From Candidatus Eiseniibacteriota bacterium (GTDB lineage Bacteria > Orphanbacterota > Orphanbacteria > Orphanbacterales > Orphanbacteraceae): DNA of 48,403 nt. The notes beneath the pieces are model-generated. The model did no database searches. It was not told the DNA's origin and was given only the letters and a program-made list of their open reading frames with translations. Both the position numbers and the translations under genes were made by a program. The stretch lies in NCBI GenBank assembly GCA_024276995.1, contig JAJRWB010000052.1, positions 7,501-55,903 on the forward strand. The letters are read 5' to 3'. Position 1 is the stretch's first letter; every line of letters begins with the position of its first letter. Of the stretch, positions 26,241-32,418 are shown one piece after another.

Positions 26241-26665
26241 CCCTCGGCCTTCCCGGCGGCGTCGTCGCCCGCCGGTGTGTCCTTCTTCTCCCCAATATCC
26301 GCGCCGACTCCACCCGTGTTGTTCACCGTGTTGCCGCCCCCTTCGGAGGGCGCGGCGGCAGCCTCTTTCTTCTCTCCCTCTTCCGACGTCCCGGCGGTCT
26401 CGCCGGCGACATCGACATAGTTGAGTCGCAACCGTGAGAGGATCTGCTGGAGGACTTTCTCTTCGAGTTCCCCCCGGTTCCCCTCGCTCTTCTTCTCCAG
26501 GGCGGTGATCACATCGATGTTCCACCGCGCCATCGGCAGGTTCTTCTCCACCTTCCCCGTCCCCGGGTGCGCCTTCTTCCCCAGGAAAGCCATCGTCGCC
26601 TCATCGAGGGAACTGAGCAATTCGATGAAACGAAGCGTGTGGATATCGTTGATTTCCTCGGCCAT
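26237..26665 (-). CDS. DUF1844 family protein
   Basis: A 142-aa protein. Residues about 6-80 follow the DUF1844 pattern: an N-terminal helix (TLRFIELLSSLDEATMAFLG), the central PGTGKVEKNLPMARWNID segment, and a coiled C-terminal helix ending LRLNYVDV. Family function is unknown. A low-complexity Glu/Ala/Gly tail of about 55 residues follows the domain. The ATG at 26665 has GGAGG 5 nt upstream; a GTG two codons earlier has no spacing. It is first in an operon with the TSP3-tailed barrel (4-nt overlap) and follows a good promoter. Confidence 0.9.
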   Translation of the reverse strand: MAEEINDIHTLRFIELLSSLDEATMAFLGKKAHPGTGKVEKNLPMARWNIDVITALEKKSEGNRGELEEKVLQQILSRLRLNYVDVAGETAGTSEEGEKKEAAAAPSEGGGNTVNNTGGVGADIGEKKDTPAGDDAAGKAEG

Positions 26666-26728
26666 CGTCACCTCCCGGCGTGCGGCCCGTGCCGCGGCGG
26701 AATCAGAGCTGTTTTTCGGGCGCCCGGC

Positions 26729-26757
26729 AGGTTACCACCGGGCCGAGAAGGTGTCAA
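26729..26757 (-). promoter_or_regulatory. Promoter of the DUF1844 / barrel operon
   Basis: TTGACA (26752-26757), 17-bp spacer, TAACCT (26729-26734). Predicted transcription start is near 26722, leaving about 57 nt of leader. Confidence 0.6.
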
Positions 26758-26776
26758 GCGGATGACGCGGACGCAG

Positions 26777-26804
26777 AAAACCGGCGGCCCCGGAGGGCCG
26801 CCGG
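26777..26804 (-). terminator. Rho-independent terminator of the beta-helix gene
   Basis: A perfect 10-bp stem (CCGGCGGCCC / GGGCCGCCGG) with a TCCG loop is followed by TTTTC on the minus strand, 30 bp past the stop. Confidence 0.88.
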
Positions 26805-26834
26805 TCGCAGCAGGAGAGAGAGTCGTTTCGCGAG

Positions 26835-27845
26835 CTACCGGAAAATGCTCTTGACTCCTCCCCAGGAGGTCGGCTGGGTGGCGGTGAAGTTGCAGCCCAC
26901 CGGAAGGGCGCCGATGAGGCCGCATGATTCCTGGGCGAGCGCCGGGCTCGTGCTCCCCACCGTGAGATCGCACGTCGCGTCGTCGCAGAACTGGGGATCC
27001 GCCACGATCGTCCCCTCGCCCGGGGTGACGCCCGAGAAGTCGACGCCGGTGTTGCCGTAGACGACATTGCAGCCGCCGTGGACGGTCGATCCCTGCGCGA
27101 GGAACCCGGCGGCGCCGTCGTTGAAGGCGATGATATTGTTCATCACCGTGGCGACCGAATTGACGATGGAGATTCCCGATCCCCACCCGGCTGCGGTGTT
27201 GTTGGCGATCGAGTTGTTCCGAATCTGGACATCGTATTGGCACAGCGCGATGTGAATGCCGCCGCTCGACACGAGGCCGGTGTTATTGCAGATCACGTTG
27301 AACTGGATCGTCGGGGCGCCGCCCGACCAGTGTCCCTGGACGTAGATTCCGCCCCCCTCGTGGGCGGTGTTGTCGCGAATCGTGCAGAACTGGATCGTAG
27401 GGCTTCCCCCCTCGCCGACGTAGATTCCGCCGCCGTAGTTCTGGCTCTCGTTCCCCTCGATCAGGCAGTTGTTGATGAGCGGGTCCGTGGCGGGTTCCAG
27501 GAAGAGACCGCCCCCCTTGTAGCCGAATCCGCCGGTGATGCGGAAGCTTTCCACGGTAGTGCTCGACGTGCACCCGGTGGGCACCGACACGGTGACGTCC
27601 AGCCCTCCTCCGTCGATGGTGGTCAGCTCGGGACCAGCTCCCCTGAGCTGGACCCCTTTCTTCAACGTGATGTTCTCTACGAACGTTCCGGCGGCGACCT
27701 GGACGATGTCGCCGCTCGAGGCGCCGTTGATCGTCGCCTGGATCGATCCGCCGGAGCCGACGTTCCAGGTGACCGCCCCCGCGGGAAGGGCGGCGAACGC
27801 GACGAGCAGGGCGGCTCGAAGGATGATGGACAGTGGGCTTCTCAT
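26835..27845 (-). CDS. Exported right-handed beta-helix protein with C-terminal W-G-x-V-K-x-I-F-R tag
   Basis: A 336-aa secreted protein. The signal peptide runs to PAGA (about residue 24), then TWNVGSGGSIQATINGA, a typical start of pectate-lyase-like helices. Regular beta-helix coils follow (NNCLIEGNESQNYGGGIYV, IRDNTAHEGGGIYV and similar). The C-terminal block has CDDATCDLTVGSTSPAL and a cysteine in GALPVGC. The very last residues are TSWGGVKSIFR, shared in form with the two proteins at 47269 and 47950. The ATG at 27845 has GGAGG 8 nt upstream. There is no visible catalytic motif, so a surface or sugar-binding structural role is only a guess. Confidence 0.92.
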   Translation of the reverse strand: MRSPLSIILRAALLVAFAALPAGAVTWNVGSGGSIQATINGASSGDIVQVAAGTFVENITLKKGVQLRGAGPELTTIDGGGLDVTVSVPTGCTSSTTVESFRITGGFGYKGGGLFLEPATDPLINNCLIEGNESQNYGGGIYVGEGGSPTIQFCTIRDNTAHEGGGIYVQGHWSGGAPTIQFNVICNNTGLVSSGGIHIALCQYDVQIRNNSIANNTAAGWGSGISIVNSVATVMNNIIAFNDGAAGFLAQGSTVHGGCNVVYGNTGVDFSGVTPGEGTIVADPQFCDDATCDLTVGSTSPALAQESCGLIGALPVGCNFTATQPTSWGGVKSIFR

Positions 27846-27949
27846 GGTGTTTTCCTCCCGGATGTTTCCATCTGCTTTGCTGCGTTGCCCTTGGTTCTTG
27901 CAAAGGGAGTGCCATCCGACAGGGCCCGGGCGGAGGTGGAATCGCGTCT

Positions 27950-27978
27950 ATAACACATTACTATACAATGCGTTACAA
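27950..27978 (-). promoter_or_regulatory. Candidate promoter of the beta-helix gene
   Basis: TTGTAA (27973-27978), 17-bp spacer, TGTTAT (27950-27955), in a distinctly AT-rich patch about 100 bp before the start codon. Confidence 0.5.
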
Positions 27979-28071
27979 TCCTGTCCCCCGCAGGGTTTCC
28001 GCCGGAAACCGGGGCAGAATCCCCGGTGGGCGGGGCATTTTGCCATCCCCCCGATGGGTGCTCCCATCCTT

Positions 28072-28093
28072 ATTGACCCCTCATTGACCCCTC
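28072..28093. repeat. Two tandem copies of ATTGACCCCTC
   Basis: An exact 11-bp direct repeat in the otherwise empty 395-bp stretch between the beta-helix gene and the tRNA. No gene, IS end or larger repeat was found around it. Confidence 0.6.
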
Positions 28094-28240
28094 GATCTTT
28101 CGATTCGTCACATTTCGGCCGGAAGAGAAGAGAGCATTCGGGGCGGGATCATTACGCTAACCCTTTGATTTTAGTGTGGTTATGGAGAACAGCCGGCAGG
28201 CGACGTGGACGGGATCTGTTTCAGGTGGGAGAGGAGAATC

Positions 28241-28318
28241 TGGCGGGGCCGACGGGGCTCGAACCCGCGACCTCTGGCTTGACAGGCCAGTGTGCTAAAC
28301 CAGCTGCACCACGACCCC
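28241..28318 (-). tRNA. tRNA-Asp (GTC)
   Basis: Full cloverleaf on the minus strand. The acceptor GGGGTCG pairs with CGGCCCC (one G-T wobble). The D arm is GTGC/GCAC, with TGG in the loop. The anticodon stem CTGGC/GCCAG holds loop CTGTCAA, so the anticodon is GTC (reads GAC/GAT, Asp). The T arm is GCGGG-TTCGAGC-CCCGT. The discriminator is G and CCA is encoded. It has its own TTGACA promoter overlapping the end of nagZ. Confidence 0.96.
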
Positions 28319-28332
28319 GCATGCAGGAGAAA

Positions 28333-28350
28333 CCGGGCGATACCGCCCGG
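28333..28350 (-). terminator. Perfect hairpin between nagZ and tRNA-Asp
   Basis: CCGGGCG and CGCCCGG form a 7-bp stem with a 4-base loop, followed by TTTCTCC on the minus strand. It could end nagZ operon transcripts, but it also lies between the apparent tRNA promoter and the tRNA, so it may be a processing or attenuation structure in the pre-tRNA leader. Confidence 0.5.
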
Positions 28351-28377
28351 ATCGGCCATGCCGAAAGACAGACCGCT

Positions 28378-28407
28378 AATGTAGCAGAACCCTTTCCGCT
28401 CTGTCAA
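28378..28407 (-). promoter_or_regulatory. tRNA-Asp promoter overlapping the nagZ stop codon
   Basis: TTGACA (28402-28407), 18-bp spacer, TACATT (28378-28383). The -35 box contains the nagZ TGA stop. Predicted start is near 28370, about 50 nt before the tRNA. Confidence 0.65.
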
Positions 28408-29909
28408 CGTCGCGGAAGAGGAAGTTTGCCCGAAGGCGTTTTTTTTCTTTCCACCATTCTCACCAGCGCCGTTACGGCGCGCACGGAACAGTCGAAGGTG
28501 AGGATCGTTTCCCCGAAGGCGAGGCGAACGACCGGTTCCGGGTCGAGCAGCCCCACGGCGATGAAGCGCCGACCGACCGACCGGAGCGCCGAGGCGAGCT
28601 TCACCTGCCCTTCGGGAAGCGCCCCCCGCCCGGCGAGGGCGCAGAGTACCACCGGACGGTGGAGGGCGACCGCCGCAAGTCGATTTATATCGGAATCGTT
28701 CGGGTCGAAAGGATACCATTCGATCCGGCCGGGTGCGTCGTTTCTTCCCGCGAGCCGGCGTACCTTTTCCGTGTCGAATGTCACACCGATCCGCCCCGGC
28801 AGTCGCCGCGGCAGGAAAAGCGTCCACTCCCCCTCTTCCGGCGGCCGGTATTTCCCCTTGCCGATCCGAACGAAACCGCTCTCCACCTTCGCCGGCGGAG
28901 TCGTCACCGGCGGACGCCGCCGGCCGGGGATCGACAGGAGCGACGCCACCGCGGCGGCGCTCGATTGCGCCCTCTCCCGGTCGACCCGGCCTTCCCTCAG
29001 CGCACGGGCGAGGCGGGCAGCGAGGCGCGCACCTCCCACGAGGGAATCGCCCCGGCAGAAGAGATCGACCCCCGCCGCCAGTGCATCGACCGCCGCCGCG
29101 TCGCCTCCGAACGCCTTCATCTCCACGGCGTCGGAAAGGACCACCCCTCGGAAGCGGAGCCTCTTCCGAAGGAGGTCGTCGAGAATGGCCGGGGAGAGCG
29201 TCGCGGGGCGGCTCCTCCCGCCGTCGAGAGCCGGGTACGCCACGTGGGATACCATTACTACCGGAACCCCGGCGGCGGTGGCCGCCCGAAAGGGGGGAAG
29301 GTCGCGGCGGACGATCGCTCCCGCCGGACGGCCGTCCCGCGGAAGGGTCACGTGAGAATCCCCCCTCACACCGCCATGGCCGGGAAAGTGCTTCGCCACG
29401 GGGATCACGCCTCCCCGGAGGAGACCGCCGATCGCCGCCGCACCGAAAAGGGCGACCCGGTCCGGATCGCCGCCGAACGAACGGGTGCCGATCACGTCGC
29501 TCCCCCCCGGCGAAGCGACATCGAGAACGGGGGCATTCACCATGTTGATGCCGATCGCCCTGAGATGGGTGGCGTGGCACTCGGCCCAGGCGGCAACGAG
29601 GTCGGCGCTCCCGATGGCCGCCAGGAGCATCGGTGAGGGCGCCGCCGGGGCGACACGCGACGCGAAGGAGACGAGCCCCCCCTCGTGATCGACCGCCGCG
29701 AGGAGCTTTCCCCCCGGGACGAGGGAGCGCGCCTCGGCGACGAGGCGGCCCACCCGGGTGCGCTCGCGCAGGTTTCGCCCGAAGAGGATCAGGTGACGGA
29801 CCCGCCCCTCGGCGAGGATCCGCCTCTCCCGGGCGCTCAACCGCTCGCCGGCGGGAGGCGCCATGACGAGCCGGCCCGCCAGGCGATCCCACCGGTCGGG
29901 GGGCGTCAT
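28404..29909 (-). CDS. nagZ: GH3 beta-N-acetylhexosaminidase (NagZ-like) with C-terminal extension
   Basis: A 501-aa glycoside hydrolase family 3 enzyme, expected to release GlcNAc from muropeptides. The TIM-barrel shows KHFPGHGG (173-180), the catalytic-loop pair in GDSH (D184, H186) and the nucleophile Asp in VVLSDAVEM (D260). NagZ is usually about 340 residues. Here roughly 150 extra residues follow, of GH3 C-terminal sandwich-like character, as in longer Gram-positive-type NagZ enzymes. No signal peptide is seen, so it is probably cytoplasmic. The ATG at 29909 overlaps the SpoIID stop (ATGA). It is last in an operon with AnmK and a symporter, which fits peptidoglycan amino-sugar recycling. 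Confidence 0.93.
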   Translation of the reverse strand: MTPPDRWDRLAGRLVMAPPAGERLSARERRILAEGRVRHLILFGRNLRERTRVGRLVAEARSLVPGGKLLAAVDHEGGLVSFASRVAPAAPSPMLLAAIGSADLVAAWAECHATHLRAIGINMVNAPVLDVASPGGSDVIGTRSFGGDPDRVALFGAAAIGGLLRGGVIPVAKHFPGHGGVRGDSHVTLPRDGRPAGAIVRRDLPPFRAATAAGVPVVMVSHVAYPALDGGRSRPATLSPAILDDLLRKRLRFRGVVLSDAVEMKAFGGDAAAVDALAAGVDLFCRGDSLVGGARLAARLARALREGRVDRERAQSSAAAVASLLSIPGRRRPPVTTPPAKVESGFVRIGKGKYRPPEEGEWTLFLPRRLPGRIGVTFDTEKVRRLAGRNDAPGRIEWYPFDPNDSDINRLAAVALHRPVVLCALAGRGALPEGQVKLASALRSVGRRFIAVGLLDPEPVVRLAFGETILTFDCSVRAVTALVRMVERKKTPSGKLPLPRR

Positions 29910-30319
29910 CTCGCCCTCACGCCGACGAGGCGGTACGTAACCTGGGTGAGCTTCACCCCCGGGTAGTAGTGCTCGAGAATCTGGGGGAAGTGATACCCCT
30001 CCTCCGCCATCCCCATCGCCCCCCACTGGCACATCCCGATTCCATGACCGAACCCCCTCCCCTCGGCATGCAGAGCGGTCACCACACCTCCCCGACGTTT
30101 CGTGTCGATCTGGAACCATGTGCTCCTGAGGATTCCCCCGTCATCGGGGCGGCGGAGTACCCACCGGACTCTGTCGCCCCCCACTTCGATCTTCCCGCCC
30201 GACGTTTCGAACGTCGTGATGAGCACCCTGCCCGACTTCCCGCGGTCGGTGACGCGCACATCGAGGAGGTCGCCCAGCTCTTCGGGACGCCTCTTCGCCT
30301 CGCCGGCGAGATTCGCCAC
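29906..30319 (-). CDS. C-terminal part of SpoIID/LytB-domain protein (after in-frame stop)
   Basis: In frame with the 30335-31219 part and separated only by TAG (30337-30335). The region just before the nominal GTG (30319) reads AISAIV without interruption. It holds the rest of the SpoIID fold: VRVTDRGKSGRV, RSTWF, and the signature GRGFGHGIGMCQWGAMGMAE, then YYPGV at the end. SpoIID-family proteins cleave glycan strands or activate amidases. As written, neither half is a complete domain, so this is either a pseudogene, a recoded gene or a base-calling error. Confidence 0.8.
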   Translation of the reverse strand: MANLAGEAKRRPEELGDLLDVRVTDRGKSGRVLITTFETSGGKIEVGGDRVRWVLRRPDDGGILRSTWFQIDTKRRGGVVTALHAEGRGFGHGIGMCQWGAMGMAEEGYHFPQILEHYYPGVKLTQVTYRLVGVRAR

Positions 30320-30334
30320 GATCGCCGATATCGC

Positions 30335-31219
30335 CTAGCCCCCTGACCATTCCACTTTCCATAGAAAACGGGGCGAGCCGCGGCAGAACGCCCTGTCGGG
30401 GTCGAATCTCCGCCCCGGACCATCGACCACCCCTCTCAGGTAGGGTGCCGGCTCCCGGTCGAACCAGACCTCCTCGAGAGGCGCCGTTCTCCCCCCACAG
30501 GTCGACGAATAGTACGCGCGTATCAGTTGTCCGCGCCACACCGCCACCACGTCGGCGGTCTCCTCGATGGCGCGGTCGACCACGTCGCTCGTCTTCTCGA
30601 GTCCCCTGTAGACTTGGTCCGATTCATCGGCGAGAAGATCCCACAGCTCACCACTCTCGCGGACCCTCGACCAGGCGTACGTCCGCGCCGCCACCGCCTG
30701 GCATTTCACCGCCTCGATCTTCTCCTCGTCGAGAAAGCCGATCTCCCACGGAACGACACCGCGAAGGTATTCCTCCATGCCGACGCGGTTGAGCACGATC
30801 AGCGCCTTGCCGTCGTGAAAGATGTCGAGCGTCCCTCCATAGGGACGGCCGTCGAGGAGGAAGGTCGATCCCCCTTCCGGGAGAAAACTCGCCTCCGCGG
30901 CGAGAACGCGCCTATCGGCGCCCCGGCACAGAACGATCGCGCCATCGACGCCCGCCTCGAAAACCACCTCCCCACCGGGTGGAAGCACCGCGGCCGCGCC
31001 GCTCCAGATCACCCTCCCCCCTCCCATCGAGCGGAGGGTGACCTCGGCACGCCCCACGGCGACACCGATCTTGAGAGGAGGGAGCACCGTCGCCCGCCCC
31101 CGGACGGGAGAACCCGGCTCGCGCGGCGGGCGCGGCGTGCACCCCGGCTCGAGAAGAAGAGCGCCGACAAGAAGGAGCGTGCCGGCGATCTTCCCAGGCC
31201 AAGGGCTGATCCGCTTCAT
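30335..31219 (-). CDS. SpoIID/LytB-domain lipoprotein, N-terminal part (ends at in-frame TAG)
   Basis: A 294-aa frame starting with a lipoprotein-like signal (LLLVGALLLEPGC, C27). A SpoIID N-terminal sandwich follows, with typical EYLRGVVPWEIG and KCQAVAARTYAW, then ESDQVYRG and AYYSSTCGGRT. The catalytic or sugar-contact Glu of SpoIID is likely in VPWEIG. The frame ends WSGG then TAG, and the same frame continues into the C-terminal half. The whole would be about 436 residues. The ATG at 31219 overlaps the anmK stop (ATGA) and has GGGGGA upstream. Position between anmK and nagZ fits a muropeptide-releasing or amidase-enhancing role at the outer face of the membrane. Confidence 0.87.
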   Translation of the reverse strand: MKRISPWPGKIAGTLLLVGALLLEPGCTPRPPREPGSPVRGRATVLPPLKIGVAVGRAEVTLRSMGGGRVIWSGAAAVLPPGGEVVFEAGVDGAIVLCRGADRRVLAAEASFLPEGGSTFLLDGRPYGGTLDIFHDGKALIVLNRVGMEEYLRGVVPWEIGFLDEEKIEAVKCQAVAARTYAWSRVRESGELWDLLADESDQVYRGLEKTSDVVDRAIEETADVVAVWRGQLIRAYYSSTCGGRTAPLEEVWFDREPAPYLRGVVDGPGRRFDPDRAFCRGSPRFLWKVEWSGG

Positions 31220-32418
31220 GACCGTTCCCCCTTTCCACGCCGTCCGGAGAGCGAGATCGAGAAGGGACGAACCGAAGGGGTGAATACGCCGAGAGGCGCC
31301 CCCCTCCTCGCCCCGGTAATGTGGGTCATCGGGAAAACGCTTCCGCGAACGAATTCCGAGGCGAGAAGGGCGAAACCGACCGCCTCCCTCGCTTTCGACG
31401 GAATACCGAGATCGTCGAGCGGTCTCGCGACAAGCCCGGTCTCCTCCTCGAGTATCTGCACGAGCGTCCTGTTGCGGGCGCCTCCGCCGCAGACGTACAG
31501 CTCCACGCCCCTTTCCCCCGCGGCGCACCGCACGATCTCCCTCCCCGCCGACAGGGCGGTGAAGGCGGTCACCGTGGCGAGGAGGTCGGCTTCGCCGACA
31601 CGGCGTCTCGTCGCCCGCCGGACGAGGTCGGCGGCGAGCGTATCACCGAACTCCTCGAAACCGGTCGACTTCGGCGGCTTCCTCCTCAGGAAGGGGTGCG
31701 CGAGAAGCCGGCGCAGAAGCGGTCGATCCACCCTACCCCTCGCCGCCGACGCGCCTCCCCTGTCGAACCGGCGACGTCCTGCCGACTGAAGGGTCACGAT
31801 CCTGTCGATCAGCACGTTCCCCGGTCCCGTGTCGTACGCCCTCGTCTCCTCCCATGAGCCGCCCGCGGGAAGAAAGGTGAGATTCGCCATCCCTCCGATG
31901 TTCACGATCAAGCGGCTCTTCCGTTCACTCCTGAAGAGGAGAAAGTCGGTGACGGGAAGAAGAGGCGCCCCCTCGCCGCCGGCGGCGACGTCGGCCGAAC
32001 GGAAATCGGACACGACGGGAATCCCGGTGAGCTGCGCGATCACGGTGGCCGAACCGATCTGGACCGAAACCCCCTCCCGGCCACCGGGGAGGTGGAGCAT
32101 CGTCTGCCCGTGGCTTCCCACGAGATCGACCGTCCCGGCGGCCTTTTCGTCGCCGGCGATGCGCAGCGCCGCACGGGCGAAGATCTTCCCCAACGCCGTG
32201 TCGAGACGGGCGAGTTCGGCACTGTCGCGCCGGCCCGGCCCCGCGGCACCGGCGATCCTCTCCTTCTGCCTTTTCGTAAAGGGAAAGGTGTCGAACCGTT
32301 CGAGCCGCGCCCGACACGCCGTTCCCCGGCCGGAAATCCGGACGAGGGCCGCGTCGACGCCGTCTACGGAAGTGCCCGAAAGGAGGCCGATCACCGTGAG
32401 TCTGTCGGCGGCGCTCAT
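31216..32418 (-). CDS. anmK: Anhydro-N-acetylmuramic acid kinase
   Basis: A 400-aa kinase that opens and phosphorylates 1,6-anhydro-MurNAc to MurNAc-6-phosphate in wall recycling. Family motifs are all present: GLLSGTSVDGVDAA at the N-terminus (phosphate loop and catalytic Asp), GSHGQTMLHLP, VNIGGMANLTFLP, YDTGPGNVLID and YVCGGGARN. The ATG at 32418 overlaps the symporter stop by 4 nt; the earlier in-frame starts lie inside the symporter gene and are not family sequence. The C-terminus ends basic, GRRGKGERS, and overlaps the SpoIID start. Confidence 0.95.
   Translation of the reverse strand: MSAADRLTVIGLLSGTSVDGVDAALVRISGRGTACRARLERFDTFPFTKRQKERIAGAAGPGRRDSAELARLDTALGKIFARAALRIAGDEKAAGTVDLVGSHGQTMLHLPGGREGVSVQIGSATVIAQLTGIPVVSDFRSADVAAGGEGAPLLPVTDFLLFRSERKSRLIVNIGGMANLTFLPAGGSWEETRAYDTGPGNVLIDRIVTLQSAGRRRFDRGGASAARGRVDRPLLRRLLAHPFLRRKPPKSTGFEEFGDTLAADLVRRATRRRVGEADLLATVTAFTALSAGREIVRCAAGERGVELYVCGGGARNRTLVQILEEETGLVARPLDDLGIPSKAREAVGFALLASEFVRGSVFPMTHITGARRGAPLGVFTPSVRPFSISLSGRRGKGERS

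Noticed and set aside
28072-28093. Tandem ATTGACCCCTC as paired -35 boxes or operator
   Set aside because: No -10 hexamer or gene lies downstream on that strand; kept only as a small repeat.
28180-29892. 570-codon minus-strand frame running through tRNA-Asp and nagZ
   Set aside because: It reads through the tRNA and is out of frame with the NagZ motifs.
9432-30337. Stop-codon reassignment as the explanation for the two in-frame stops
   Set aside because: TAA, TAG and TGA all serve as normal ends elsewhere in the window (TAG for PBP1A and the beta-helix gene, TAA at 2432, TGA for many), so a general reassignment does not fit.
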